Assembly: GCF_003362805.1 (NCBI RefSeq) | Contig: NZ_QNQT01000007.1 | Coordinates: forward strand, 62,001 to 126,000 | Length of the DNA: 64,000 nucleotides | Origin: Neobacillus piezotolerans | Lineage (GTDB): Bacteria; Bacillota; Bacilli; Bacillales; Cytobacillaceae | Direction: 5' to 3' | In this document: one piece after another, positions 8,578 to 18,404 of the stretch | How positions within the stretch are numbered: the first letter of the stretch is position 1 | How the letters are laid out: each line of letters starts with the position of its first letter | Made by a program: the position numbers and the translations under genes | The notes under the pieces: model-generated | Seen by the model: only the letters and a program-made list of their open reading frames with translations | Told to the model about the DNA's origin: nothing | Database searches by the model: none

Positions 8578-9600
8578 CTATCTACTATATTGCCCTTTAC
8601 CACTTTTGGAATTTATGGAGCTGGTTGCCGGCTTGGCAATTGGGGATTCGTAGTAGACGCGGCCTCTTTTTGTGCCGGTAAAAGGGAGGTTCATGGAGTT
8701 TAGAATGTTGTACGCTTGTTTATCATTTTCCAATTTTAAAAATCGCCTCATTTCGGAATTTGTCAGGCTCGGTGAAATTAAAAGGAAATAGTCCCGGACT
8801 GCCTCCAAATGGGCGGTGTACGAGACGTACCCACAATGAACGCAATGGCATTTTCCGTAATGTATCTTCATCGAATATGAAAGGCATGTGGAGCAAAGGA
8901 TTCCTGGAAGGATTTCTATTGTGGAAATGGAGAAGTTTTTCAGTATGTCAGGACGGTAGGGTGTGTGCTTTGCGAGGACGTTCTTTTTCAGTTTTTTTAG
9001 TTCATTTATCGAGAAAAACTCTTTCTTATGCTGCTTCTCGATTTCAGAAACTTTCTCAACCAGGCGTATTTCATGAATAACTTTTTTGAAAACTTCGTAG
9101 TAACCCGGGTCTGCCTTTAGCCTTGAGGAATTGTTGCTCATCACGACAAGGAATTCAATCGGGATGTCCGGGAAGTTATGATTTTTGAGCCACTCCCTTA
9201 ATCTTAGTGTCTGTAATCTTGCTTGGGAAATGGGGTTTGTATATACCGTCGTTTTACCATCCTTCTCCTGAAAAACCTGGCAAAAATTCTTGTCAAAATG
9301 GATATCCCCGCCCCAATTCTTAATTTCTAGAATCAACGCAAAGAACGGTGTGATTAAAAGCGTGTCAATTTGAAAAAAGAAGCCGTTGTTTTTGAGGCGT
9401 AATCCTTTGAAAATCATGAATTTCCCTTGATCGAGGAAATTCAGGTAATAATCAACCGATTTTTCACCGTTGTACCCCGCTTTTTGGGTCCGTAACGACT
9501 CCTCAACCTCCTTTCTCTTTGGATGGCCGTTCGGCAGCCTCCTTAATAGTGCCTCGAGCATTAAAATAATCAGCGGAATTGCTCTTTCCAATGCAATCAA
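8578..9600 (-). CDS. NERD-domain protein with zinc ribbon
   Basis: The 340-residue product contains a NERD domain at about residues 40-160, recognisable by GYNGEKSVDYYL, QIDTLLITPFFALILEIKNWGG and NPISQARLQTLRLREWL; the D and ExK elements resemble a PD-(D/E)XK nuclease core. Near residue 235 a zinc ribbon CSTC...CHCVHCG follows, then a helical tail ending in a Ser/Lys-rich tail. The start is a TTG at 9600 with AAAGGAGG 7 nt upstream; no ATG fits. NERD proteins are thought to act in DNA processing, but no function is established for this subtype. Confidence 0.8.
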   Translation of the reverse strand: MIALERAIPLIILMLEALLRRLPNGHPKRKEVEESLRTQKAGYNGEKSVDYYLNFLDQGKFMIFKGLRLKNNGFFFQIDTLLITPFFALILEIKNWGGDIHFDKNFCQVFQEKDGKTTVYTNPISQARLQTLRLREWLKNHNFPDIPIEFLVVMSNNSSRLKADPGYYEVFKKVIHEIRLVEKVSEIEKQHKKEFFSINELKKLKKNVLAKHTPYRPDILKNFSISTIEILPGILCSTCLSYSMKIHYGKCHCVHCGYVSYTAHLEAVRDYFLLISPSLTNSEMRRFLKLENDKQAYNILNSMNLPFTGTKRGRVYYESPIAKPATSSINSKSGKGQYSR

Positions 9601-9850
9601 ACTCGTATCCTCCTTTCTATCTGTTCTTATTCTAGTAATTTTTGTATAAACCTGCCGAATTTGACGACCAACTTATGAAATATTTTGCCGTTTTTCGGCT
9701 TATGAAAAGTTATCGAAGGTTTCGGGCCACTTATCGAAATTTTTTTGATTTTATCCCCCACTTTTTTGTATTTATCGATAATTTCATGCATGATATCGAA
9801 AACTGTCACCTTTCCGCCACATTTACAACCTTCACCCGCCCGGTTAACCA

Positions 9851-10100
9851 CCCCGCCATGGTAACAATCGGTGAACGAACTGCCAGTTTTATAAAAGCAC
9901 TCTCTTCGGAACAGTGCAACTGCATTTCACCTGGCTGGCTCTTCGGCAACTCACGTGCAAAACCCTGGGAACGAGCCTCCAGTTAAAAAACGCTTCCCAA
10001 TTTGAAGCGCACACCTCTCAACCCAGCCGGCTCTTAGGCAACTTGGATGCAATCCCCTTGTGAACGAAACCACGCCTAATCGCATAAAAGCTTCATTAGC
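9851..10100. repeat. Gene-free patch with decayed tandem repeats
   Basis: No gene is visible here. Three diverged copies share the core GGCTCTTnGGCAACT...TGCAA...GAACGA: about 9899..9925, 9935..9982 and 10029..10072. The clearest pair is about three-quarters identical by eye. It looks like an eroded repeat cluster; its role is unknown. Confidence 0.45.
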
Positions 10101-10103
10101 CGT

Positions 10104-10131
10104 GAAAAAAGAGGCCGTCTATTCGGCCTCT
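10104..10131 (-). terminator. Terminator of the dpp-type operon
   Basis: Minus-strand stem AGAGGCCG...CGGCCTCT followed by TTTTTT, immediately after the last permease gene. Confidence 0.85.
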
Positions 10132-10135
10132 GTTG

Positions 10136-11035
10136 TCAACTTTTCATCTTCGGATCAAGCACATCCCGCAGCCCGTCACCCATAAGATTAAAGCCTAGGA
10201 CCGTCAGCATGATTGCCATGCCCGGGAAAAACAAGGTCCACGGTGCCTGCGTTAAATAGTTTTTCGAGTCGGCAAGCATCCTGCCCCATTCCGGTGCCGG
10301 CGGCTGCGCCCCCAATCCAAGAAATCCAAGCGCCGCCGCTTCAATGATCGCTGTCGCAATCGCAAGCGTCGCCTGAACGATGACCGGGGTCACGCTGTTC
10401 GGCAGGATATGCCTGAACAGGATGCGCCTGTCCTTCATCCCGACGGCCTTCGCCGACATGATATATTCCTCTTGCTTTACACTCAGTACTTTCGACCGGA
10501 CCAGCCTTCCAAAATTGGGAATGTTAATGATAGCAATAGCAATAAGCGCATTCCGCAGCGACGGACCAAGGATCGCGACAATCGCGATGGCCAGGAGGAT
10601 GCTCGGAAAAGCAAGCAGGATATCAAAAACACGGGAAATCAATCCATCAACCCATCGGCCATAATAACCGGCGACAACGCCTAAAAACGTCCCAATTATC
10701 GCCGAAGCCAATACGGAGAAGAAACCGACGCCCAAAGAAATCCGCGCGCCGTGGACAACCCTCGAAAATATATCCCGGCCAAAATCATCCGTCCCGAACC
10801 AGTGTTTTCCGGATGGAGGCAAAAGCCTGTCGGCCAAAACCTGCTCCCGGAAACTATATGGGGCAATATACGGGGCGATAGCCGCTATGACTATAAAAAA
10901 TAGCACGATACAAAGGCCAATGAGCGCGAGCCGGTTTTTTTGAAATGAATGCCACGCTTCCTTCCAGGGAGACGCCACTTCCTCCTCAAACGCCTGGGGC
11001 GGCATATTGCCCGGATGTTTTGCAAGTTCTGCCAC
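10136..11035 (-). CDS. dppC: Dipeptide/oligopeptide ABC permease, DppC type
   Basis: This 299-residue inner-membrane subunit belongs to the DppC/OppC family. It has an N-terminal cytoplasmic arm, six hydrophobic segments, the DppC-type LLPPSGKHWFGTDDFGRDIFSR, and the EAA loop AKAVGMKDRRILFRHILPNS that contacts the ATPases. The start is GTG at 11035 after GGGAGGGAG. It is the last gene of the five-gene transporter operon. Confidence 0.92.
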   Translation of the reverse strand: MAELAKHPGNMPPQAFEEEVASPWKEAWHSFQKNRLALIGLCIVLFFIVIAAIAPYIAPYSFREQVLADRLLPPSGKHWFGTDDFGRDIFSRVVHGARISLGVGFFSVLASAIIGTFLGVVAGYYGRWVDGLISRVFDILLAFPSILLAIAIVAILGPSLRNALIAIAIINIPNFGRLVRSKVLSVKQEEYIMSAKAVGMKDRRILFRHILPNSVTPVIVQATLAIATAIIEAAALGFLGLGAQPPAPEWGRMLADSKNYLTQAPWTLFFPGMAIMLTVLGFNLMGDGLRDVLDPKMKS

Positions 11036-11053
11036 GTTCTCTCCCTCCCATCT

Positions 11054-12058
11054 TTAATTGTATTTGATACGCGGATCCACGAACGCGTATAAAAGATCGA
11101 CGATGAGATTGATCAATACGAAAATTCCCGCAAAAATCAATATCCCTGATTGGATAACAGGATAATCGCGATAGCCGATAGCATCGTATAAATACCTACC
11201 GATCCCAGGCCAGCCGAAAATCGTTTCGGTCAGGATCGCTCCGCCAAGCAAAAGCCCAGTTTGCAGCCCGATTATCGTTAATACCGGAATGACGGCATTT
11301 TTTAAAGAATGCTTGTAGACGACCCAAAACATTGGCAATCCCTTGGCCCTTGCCGTGCGGATATAATCGGATTTCATAACTTCGAGCATTGAGGACCGGG
11401 TCATTCGCGCGATAATAGCCATCGGGATGGTTGCTAGCGCCATACTCGGCAATGTTATATGCCTTGCAGCCACAATGAATTGGTCAAACCTGCCTTGCAG
11501 CAGAGTATCAAGTAAATAAAAATTCGTTATAGCTGTTATTGGATCCCTTACATTTTCCCTGCCAGTAGTCGGGAGCCAGCCGAGTTCAATTGAAAAAAGC
11601 CATTGCCCCATCAAGCCAAGCCAGAAAATCGGCATCGATACCCCAACAAGAGCGATGACCATGGCCGCGTAATCAAACCATGAATTGGAAAACCAGGCGG
11701 AAACAATTCCGGCATTCACGCCAATAATGACGGCGATAATCATGGCGGCAAAAGCGAGCTCCGCCGTTGCTGCAAGATACGGCCAAATCTCCTCGTTGAT
11801 CGGCCCCCTCGTCCGCAGTGAGGTTCCCAAATCTCCCTGTATGAGAGATTTAATATAATCGAAATATTGTATGTACCACGGCCGGTCCAATCCAAGCTGG
11901 GCAGTCAGTGCTTCAATCGATTCCTTAGTCGCCCTTTGGCCAAGAATTACCTGGGCGGGGTCGCCAGGAATCGCATGGATGATTGCAAAAACGATGAGAG
12001 TCATTCCGATAAGGACAGGAATGAGTGATAAAATCCGCCTTAATGAGTATGTCAGCAT
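11054..12058 (-). CDS. dppB: Dipeptide/oligopeptide ABC permease, DppB type
   Basis: This 334-residue permease starts MLTYSLRRILSLIPVLIGMT, the typical DppB/OppB first membrane helix, and has GDPAQVILGQRAT, LGLDRPWYIQY and the EAA loop RTARAKGLPMFWVVYKHSLKNA. It pairs with the DppC subunit 18 bp downstream to form the membrane channel. The start codon follows GGAGGTG. Confidence 0.93.
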   Translation of the reverse strand: MLTYSLRRILSLIPVLIGMTLIVFAIIHAIPGDPAQVILGQRATKESIEALTAQLGLDRPWYIQYFDYIKSLIQGDLGTSLRTRGPINEEIWPYLAATAELAFAAMIIAVIIGVNAGIVSAWFSNSWFDYAAMVIALVGVSMPIFWLGLMGQWLFSIELGWLPTTGRENVRDPITAITNFYLLDTLLQGRFDQFIVAARHITLPSMALATIPMAIIARMTRSSMLEVMKSDYIRTARAKGLPMFWVVYKHSLKNAVIPVLTIIGLQTGLLLGGAILTETIFGWPGIGRYLYDAIGYRDYPVIQSGILIFAGIFVLINLIVDLLYAFVDPRIKYN

Positions 12059-12158
12059 CCTTCCCGCACCTCCTCTTCTCCGTCTTTTAAAATTTAGCTA
12101 TGTTATTTCCCTTTAAGGCCAAAAGGGGAGCAAGGAAGCTCCCCCTTCAGCCGCCAAC

Positions 12159-13778
12159 TTATTTAAATTCGACCTTCATGAGCGATTCAGATCCTGTTGG
12201 GTGGGGCACATAGCCGGAAATTTCTTTAACCGCAGCGGAAAGCGGCCTTGAGTGGACAAGCGGAACCCATGGGGCCTCTTCGTGGAGAAGAACCTGGGCC
12301 TGCTTGTAAAGCTCTGCCCTCTTTTCCACATCTGTTTCGGATTGGGCCTGGATTAAAATATCATGAAGCTCGTCATTCGCAAAACGGGAATAGTTGCTAC
12401 CTCCGATGCTATCCTTATCCAGGAGAGTGTACAGGAAGTTGTCGGCATCGCCGTTATCGCCTGTCCAACCTAGCATGAATGCATCAAATTCGCCTTTTTT
12501 CGCTTTATCGAGGTACGTTGGCCAGTCAACAGACTTGATTTCGGCCTCGACGCCGATTTTACTGAAGCTATCCTGGATGATTTCGGCTACCTTTTGCCCT
12601 TCAGGCATATAAAGGCGCGCTACAGGCATAGCCCAGAGTTCCATTTTGAAGCCTTTTTCGTAACCTGCTTCCTTCAGCAGTTCTTTTGCTTTATCCAAAT
12701 CGTATGGATATGCTTCAATTTCTTCGTTGTATCCTTTAATGGATGGAGGCATCGGGTTGACAGCCGGCTCAGCCATGCCTGCATAGAACGCCTGGATGAT
12801 CGACTCCTTGTCAATCGCATGGTTCAATGCCTGGCGGACAAGCTTGTTGTCAAACGGCTTCCTTGTCGTAGTGAAACCAAGATAACCGACGTTCATGGAT
12901 GGGCGCTCGATCAGCTGAAGTTTGTCATTGCCTTCAACCTGGGCTACTTCCGAATAGTTCAGGCCATCCATCATATCGATTTCCCCATTGGCCAGAGCAT
13001 TTAGGCGTGCAGTATTTTCAGGTATAACGCGGAAAATGACTTTGTTCAATTTCGGGAAGCCTTTTCTCCAGTAGTTCTCATTCTTTTCAAGAGTGATTGT
13101 GTCATTTTCTTTCCATTCGACAAATTTAAACGCTCCTGTCCCTACAGGGTTTTTCCGGTAGTCATCACCGTACTTTTCAAGGGCGGCGGGACTTGCAATT
13201 CCGAAACATGACATTGCAAGGTTTACTAGGAAGGTTGCCTGCGGCCGTTTAAGGATGAACTGGATGGTATGCTCATCCACAACCTTAATTTCCTGGATAA
13301 CATGGCCTTCGTCTCCTTTATAGCCGCCGAACATCGTATAGTAAGGGAATTGATCCTCATTTCCGCCAGCCCAGCGTTCAAAATTGTATTTGACCGCTTC
13401 GGCGTTGAAATCTGTGCCATCATGGAATTTAACTCCCTTTTGCAATTTGAACGTGTAAGTGAGGGAGTCATCAGATATTTCCCAGTTCTCAGCCAGTCCT
13501 GGCTGGGTGGATGTATCGCTGTCGCCGAAACTTACCAGGGTGTCATAAATATTTTCCGTTACTTTGAAGGTTTCGCCTTCCGTCGTTGTGATTGGGTCAA
13601 GCGTTACCGAGTCACCGCCGCGCGCATAAACGAGCGTATCCTGTTTCGGCGTTGCATCGCCCGAGGATTGTTCCTTTCCACTTGAGGATTTCTTTGTGCC
13701 TCCCCCGCTGTTGCAGCCCGCAAGCAGCAAACCAACCGCCAGAAGTGCAATCATGAGCACCTTAAATTTTTTGTTCAT
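12159..13778 (-). CDS. Peptide-binding lipoprotein (SBP_bac_5, DppA-like)
   Basis: This 539-residue protein has a lipoprotein signal peptide with lipobox LLAGC (Cys22), a Ser/Gly/Lys-rich linker, and a solute-binding family 5 body (GLAENWEISDDSLTYTF, KFHDGTDFNAEAVKYNFERW). The stretch LGWTGDNGDADNF is characteristic of DppA-like dipeptide receptors, so small peptides are the likely ligand, though opines, nickel or other ligands are also known in the family. It would be anchored outside the membrane and feed the permease encoded just downstream. Its start overlaps the end of dppF by 17 bp. Confidence 0.92.
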   Translation of the reverse strand: MNKKFKVLMIALLAVGLLLAGCNSGGGTKKSSSGKEQSSGDATPKQDTLVYARGGDSVTLDPITTTEGETFKVTENIYDTLVSFGDSDTSTQPGLAENWEISDDSLTYTFKLQKGVKFHDGTDFNAEAVKYNFERWAGGNEDQFPYYTMFGGYKGDEGHVIQEIKVVDEHTIQFILKRPQATFLVNLAMSCFGIASPAALEKYGDDYRKNPVGTGAFKFVEWKENDTITLEKNENYWRKGFPKLNKVIFRVIPENTARLNALANGEIDMMDGLNYSEVAQVEGNDKLQLIERPSMNVGYLGFTTTRKPFDNKLVRQALNHAIDKESIIQAFYAGMAEPAVNPMPPSIKGYNEEIEAYPYDLDKAKELLKEAGYEKGFKMELWAMPVARLYMPEGQKVAEIIQDSFSKIGVEAEIKSVDWPTYLDKAKKGEFDAFMLGWTGDNGDADNFLYTLLDKDSIGGSNYSRFANDELHDILIQAQSETDVEKRAELYKQAQVLLHEEAPWVPLVHSRPLSAAVKEISGYVPHPTGSESLMKVEFK

Positions 13779-14799
13779 AGCTTTTTTTACCCCCGTTTTC
13801 TAATTTGGTATTTATCACTCCCGCGGCATTCCCCTCGCTATAAAGGTGGCATGCAACGTAATGACCATCATTCGCAATCCCTTCCGGACGGACTGTTGTG
13901 CAAATTTCCATACAGACGGAACATCTTGTATGGAAGGCGCAGCCGGACGGCGGATTGGCGGGGCTTGGCAGCTCCCCTTCAATCAGGATGGTTTCTTTCT
14001 TCAAATCCGGGTCTGGAACCGGTACAGCGGACAATAGCGCCTTAGTATAAGGATGCTTAGGGTTTTCATACAACTCCTCGCTCCCGGCCAATTCAATAAG
14101 CCGGCCAAGGTACATAACCCCAACCCTGTCGCTAATATGCCGGACAACTCCCAGGTCATGTGCGATAAATATATATGTAAGGCCGAATTCCTTTTGGATA
14201 TCTTTCATTAAATTCAATACTTGCGCCTGGATTGAAACATCCAATGCGGAAACGGGCTCATCGGCAATGATGAGTTTTGGTTTTGTCATAAGGGCCTTGG
14301 CAATTCCAATCCGCTGCCTTTGTCCGCCGCTGAACTGGTGGGGATACCGCCTTGCATGGAAACTGCTCAGCCCGACTACTTCGAGCATTTCCTTCACCAA
14401 TTTTCTCCGGTCATCCTTCGATCCTATTCCATGGACAATTAAAGGCTCTTCCAAAATTTCTTCAACTGAATGGCGTGGATTTAAGGATGCGTAAGGATCC
14501 TGAAACACCATCTGAATGTCCCGCCGAACCTTTCTTAATTCCGTTGGCGACATTCTCGTAATCTCTTTATCTTCAAAGAGAATTGAACCGTCGCTCGCTT
14601 CTATCAATCTCATGAGCAGGCGGCCTGTCGTTGATTTTCCGCAGCCGCTCTCCCCGACAATGCCGAGTGTCTCACCCTTCCTTACATAAAATGAAACATC
14701 GTCGACCGCTTTGACCTCCCCGACCTTCCTGCCGAACAAGCCTCCGGTTATTGGAAAATATTTTTTGAGTCCGTTAACTTCAAGAAGTAACTCTTGCAT
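13762..14799 (-). CDS. dppF: Peptide ABC transporter ATPase, DppF type
   Basis: This 345-residue ATPase has Walker [12 protein letters not shown], the ABC signature [15 protein letters not shown], Walker B LIIADEP, and the C-terminal oligopeptide domain with conserved cysteines ([14 protein letters not shown]), which in some relatives binds an iron-sulfur cluster. I start at [15 protein letters not shown], which has AGGAGCGGGG upstream and overlaps dppD by 20 bp, a sign of translational coupling; a 46-codon upstream extension lies within dppD in another frame and is not credible. Confidence 0.92.
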   Translation of the reverse strand: MQELLLEVNGLKKYFPITGGLFGRKVGEVKAVDDVSFYVRKGETLGIVGESGCGKSTTGRLLMRLIEASDGSILFEDKEITRMSPTELRKVRRDIQMVFQDPYASLNPRHSVEEILEEPLIVHGIGSKDDRRKLVKEMLEVVGLSSFHARRYPHQFSGGQRQRIGIAKALMTKPKLIIADEPVSALDVSIQAQVLNLMKDIQKEFGLTYIFIAHDLGVVRHISDRVGVMYLGRLIELAGSEELYENPKHPYTKALLSAVPVPDPDLKKETILIEGELPSPANPPSGCAFHTRCSVCMEICTTVRPEGIANDGHYVACHLYSEGNAAGVINTKLENGGKKSYEQKI

Positions 14800-15793
14800 T
14801 TTCCCCGCTCCTCTCGCTCGTTTCATATAAAAAGCAGCGGACTTCATGCCCTGTCTGTCCCATTTTATATAATGCCGGCGTCTCTTCCATGCACCTGCCA
14901 AAAACCTCCGCGCACCGGGGGGCGAATCTGCAAACATTCGTAATCGTCCCCGGCCTGGGCACGTTCCCGGGAATGCTGTACAGGCGGTCCTTTTTTTCCC
15001 GCAAGTCCGGAACCGACTTCAGGAGTCCCCTTGTGTAGGGATGTTTCGGGTTTTTAAGTATCGTCCTTACATCGCCTTCTTCCACAATCTGTCCCGCGTA
15101 CATGACAATAACCCGCTCGCAAATTTCCGCGACGACGCCGAGGTCGTGGGTAATTAGGATTACGGTCGTATCCGTTTTTTCATTTAAATCCTTCATCAAG
15201 GCGAGAATCTGGGCCTGGATCGTTACATCCAGCGCGGTGGTTGGTTCATCTGCTATTAAAACCTTCGGGTTGCAGGCCATCGCCATCGCGATCATGACAC
15301 GCTGGCGCATACCGCCCGAAAGCTGGTGGGGGTAATCCCTTAGAATGCCTTCCGCCCTTGGGATTCCTACAAGCTGCAGCAATTGGATGCACCGGACTTT
15401 TGCTTCCGCCTTGGAGAGGCTCGTATGGAGGCGGATTGCTTCGGCCAGCTGGTTTCCGATTGTGAATAAGGGGTTTAATGAGGTCATTGGTTCCTGAAAA
15501 ATCATTGAGATTTGATTGCCGCGGATTTTCCTCCACTCTTTCTCGTGGAGGCCGGCAAGGTCCCGTCCTTCAAATAGAATCTCCCCGTGTTCGATTTTTC
15601 CTGGCGGGGAAGGAATTAAGCCCATTGTTGCAAGGGAAGTCACACTCTTGCCGCTCCCCGATTCGCCGACGATTCCGAGGATTTCTCCCTTTTTCACTTC
15701 AAAGCTGATGCCGTCAACGGCAGGAATCAGCTTTTTACCGGTTTGGAAGGATACTTTTAAATCCTTTACTTTTAAAATTGCTTCTTTCTCCAT
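14780..15793 (-). CDS. dppD: Peptide ABC transporter ATPase, DppD type
   Basis: This 337-residue ATPase is the first gene of the operon. It has Walker A GESGSGKSVTS, the signature LSGGMRQRVMIAMAM, Walker B VLIADEPTTALD, and the C-terminal cysteine region CRFAPRCAEVFGRC. It pairs with the DppF-type ATPase to power the transporter. The operon order ATPase-ATPase-binding protein-permease-permease is complete. Confidence 0.93.
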   Translation of the reverse strand: MEKEAILKVKDLKVSFQTGKKLIPAVDGISFEVKKGEILGIVGESGSGKSVTSLATMGLIPSPPGKIEHGEILFEGRDLAGLHEKEWRKIRGNQISMIFQEPMTSLNPLFTIGNQLAEAIRLHTSLSKAEAKVRCIQLLQLVGIPRAEGILRDYPHQLSGGMRQRVMIAMAMACNPKVLIADEPTTALDVTIQAQILALMKDLNEKTDTTVILITHDLGVVAEICERVIVMYAGQIVEEGDVRTILKNPKHPYTRGLLKSVPDLREKKDRLYSIPGNVPRPGTITNVCRFAPRCAEVFGRCMEETPALYKMGQTGHEVRCFLYETSERSGENARVTS

Positions 15794-16017
15794 TTTGCCG
15801 ACCCCGCTTCAACCTAAGTTATTAATAGAATATTGTAATTATACTAAATTTATAAACTATTATGACATTTAGATTGTCTTATGTGTGTCTAAATTTGTCA
15901 AACATATTAAATTTTTCCCAACCTACGCTAAGATATAATAATATTATGGAACATGGTCCATCCCTGGAAAGCCAGTAAGGACATGATTACGAAGTTGGAA
16001 GTAACAGGAGGGAAACT
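15794..16017. promoter_or_regulatory. Divergent promoter region, dpp operon and MMPL gene
   Basis: This AT-rich gap serves both directions. On the minus strand TATAAT lies at 15843..15838 (reading ATTATA on the plus strand), a fair -10 for dppD. On the plus strand TATAAT at about 15934 is followed by the near-palindrome ATGGAACATGGTCCAT (15946..15961), placed where an operator for the MMPL gene would be. No clear -35 is seen for either, so this is tentative. Confidence 0.35.
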
Positions 16018-18246
16018 ATGGGGGAAAAATTATGGCACTATCCGGGGAATAAAAAAGGCAGGTGGGCGACCCTTCTCATCTGGATTGCGCTTCTGGCAAT
16101 CCTGAATTTTGCTTTCCCGCAGGCAAACTCGCAAAAAACGGAGACAGCCGGCGATCTCGGGAAGGATGCCCCATCCCAGATGGCAAAGGCGATCGCGGAT
16201 TCGGAATTTCCCGCTGACAAAGGAATTCCGGCATTGCTTGCATGGCACCGGGCCAGCGGATTGGAAAACAAGGATTTGGAAGCTATCCAGTCAGTGGTCA
16301 AAAAGCTTAGCGACCAGCCCGCAAGCAGTCAGGAAAGCATTCCCCCATTCCATCAGATGCCGCCTGAAGCCTTAAGGGGAATGGTTTCAAAAGATGGGAC
16401 AACCCTCATCATCCCTGTTTCCTTTCAGGAAAATACAGGGCCGGAAGAACTTGAAAAAGGGATTGTGGATATTGAAAGGGCGATTAAAGGCACGTTTGGG
16501 GTAAATCCTCTTGAGGTTAAGTCTGGAACAAAAGATAAACTTCTTGCCAGAATAACTGGGCCAGCCGGTATTTCCCTGGATGCGAATAAACTTTTCGGCC
16601 AAGGCGACCTGAAATTGTTGTTTGGCACTGTTGCCATTGTTCTTATTCTCTTGCTTGTTATTTACAGGTCTCCTATCCTTGCGCTTGTCCCTCTCGTTGG
16701 GGTAGGCATTGCTTACGGGATCATCAGCCCGCTTCTTGGCTGGATTGGGGAGAATGGATGGGCGGAATTTGACAGCCAGGGCCTGTCAATCATGACGGTC
16801 TTGCTTTTCGGTGCGGGGACAGATTATTGTTTGTTCCTCATTTCAAGCTATCGAAGCCATCTAGAAAAGGAAGAAGATAAATTTGTTGCCATGCGGCTCG
16901 CAATAAGCAGTTCGTCAGGAGCAATCGCGATGAGCGGGCTGACAGTAGTCTTTTCATTATTAGCATTGCTGCTTGCGAAATACGGTTCGATCCATCGATT
17001 CGCCGTTCCATTCAGTTTGTCGATCCTGATTATGATGGCGGCGAGCCTGACACTAGTTCCGGCTATCCTTAGCATTCTCGGCCGTGGTTCGTTTTATCCT
17101 TTTATTCCAAGGACTCCGGAGATGAAGAAGCAGCGCGCTGAGAAAAAAGGGAAAACCTATTCCCCTCCACATAGGAAAGAAGGCCTCGGGCTTAAAATCG
17201 GCGGGATGATTGGGAAAAAGCCTTGGCAGGTTGCATTGGCTACCACATTAATCCTTGGGGTAATGGCGTTTTTTTCTACGAGAATAGAGTATACGTATGA
17301 TACGCTTTCATCCTTCCCGAAAGATATGCCGTCCCGAGAAGGCTTTACACTGATTGCGGATCATTTCAGCCCGGGCGATCTTGCCCCGGTTCATGTAATT
17401 GCGGATACGGGTGGGAAAAACACCGATATCAAGGATGTGCTTGAAAGCCAGCCGTATGTTGCAAGTGTTTCGGGCCCTGAGCAGGGTAAAAATGATCCCG
17501 CCATAGAACTATACGAAGTGAAACTCGCCAAAAATCCTTATTCAAATGAAGCAATGGGGCATATTTCCGACATTCGGGTGAAAACAGCTAAGGTTTTGGA
17601 GGAAGCGGGGATTGAAGATTCTGCCGGAAAAGTCTGGATTGGCGGCCTGACTGCCGAACAGGAAGACACAAGGGCCATTACTGTAAAGGACAGCAATGTG
17701 ATCATTCCCGTCATTCTAGCCATGATTGCTGTCCTGCTGCTTGGTTATTTACGTTCCATAACAGCCACCGCTTATTTGATTGGCACGGTGGTCCTTTCCT
17801 ACTTTAGCGCACTTGGGCTTGGCTGGATCGTCCTCCATTACGGCTTTGGGGTCGAGGCAATCCAAGGATTCATTCCGCTATATGCATTTGTGTTCATCGT
17901 CGCTCTTGGTGAGGACTACAATATCTTTATGGTTTCAGGAATTTGGCGAAAAAGCAGGCAAATGCCGTTATGGAGGGCCGTAAAAGAAGGCGTGGCGGAA
18001 TCTGGTGCGGTCATTACATCTGCCGGGCTGATCCTTGCAGGCACCTTCATGGTCCTGACCACTTTGCCTATCCAGATTCTTGTCCACTTCGGGACGATTA
18101 CAGCGATCGGCATCCTGCTCGATACGTTCATTGTCAGGCCATTCCTCGTTCCTGCCATTACGGTGATAATAGGAAAATGGGCGTTCTGGCCTTCGAAAAG
18201 AAATATGGAAGCAGCTGTTGAACATAGAGAAAGACAGGCGAATTAA
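16018..18246 (+). CDS. MMPL-family RND-type transporter (YdfJ-like)
   Basis: This 742-residue integral membrane protein belongs to the MMPL family. It has two similar halves, each with one helix, a large outside loop, and a five-helix bundle; the conserved membrane motif appears as GAGTDYCLFL in the first half and ALGEDYNIFM in the second, carrying the proton-relay Asp-Tyr. Family members export lipids or amphiphilic drugs. The ATG has AGGAGGG upstream. It is a single gene with its own terminator; no adjacent regulator is seen. Confidence 0.9.
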   Translation: MGEKLWHYPGNKKGRWATLLIWIALLAILNFAFPQANSQKTETAGDLGKDAPSQMAKAIADSEFPADKGIPALLAWHRASGLENKDLEAIQSVVKKLSDQPASSQESIPPFHQMPPEALRGMVSKDGTTLIIPVSFQENTGPEELEKGIVDIERAIKGTFGVNPLEVKSGTKDKLLARITGPAGISLDANKLFGQGDLKLLFGTVAIVLILLLVIYRSPILALVPLVGVGIAYGIISPLLGWIGENGWAEFDSQGLSIMTVLLFGAGTDYCLFLISSYRSHLEKEEDKFVAMRLAISSSSGAIAMSGLTVVFSLLALLLAKYGSIHRFAVPFSLSILIMMAASLTLVPAILSILGRGSFYPFIPRTPEMKKQRAEKKGKTYSPPHRKEGLGLKIGGMIGKKPWQVALATTLILGVMAFFSTRIEYTYDTLSSFPKDMPSREGFTLIADHFSPGDLAPVHVIADTGGKNTDIKDVLESQPYVASVSGPEQGKNDPAIELYEVKLAKNPYSNEAMGHISDIRVKTAKVLEEAGIEDSAGKVWIGGLTAEQEDTRAITVKDSNVIIPVILAMIAVLLLGYLRSITATAYLIGTVVLSYFSALGLGWIVLHYGFGVEAIQGFIPLYAFVFIVALGEDYNIFMVSGIWRKSRQMPLWRAVKEGVAESGAVITSAGLILAGTFMVLTTLPIQILVHFGTITAIGILLDTFIVRPFLVPAITVIIGKWAFWPSKRNMEAAVEHRERQAN

Positions 18247-18287
18247 TCGGAATTTCAGAAAAGGACAAAGCTCGTTATAATAGGAGT

Positions 18288-18322
18288 AAACTGGTCTCCC
18301 CTTCTTAGGGAGGCCTGTTTAA
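18288..18322 (+). terminator. Likely terminator after MMPL gene
   Basis: Arms AAACTGGTCTCCC and GGGAGGCCTGTTT pair with one mismatch and one G-U pair and are followed by AATTTT. Confidence 0.6.
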
Positions 18323-18404
18323 TTTTCCCAAAGCGCTGAAGCGAATAGGTAAAACCCCAATCACACAAACTAATTTCCGAACAACAATAAAAGGAGTGAG
18401 TTTT

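Noticed and set aside
9627-9851. 74-codon minus-strand frame before the NERD gene
   Set aside because: It begins with GTG, has no ribosome binding site, and its Lys-rich sequence reflects A-rich DNA. A shorter real gene starting at an inner ATG cannot be ruled out, but I cannot support it.
9642-9986. Plus-strand frame over the same area
   Set aside because: No binding site and no recognisable protein; it runs into the decayed repeats.
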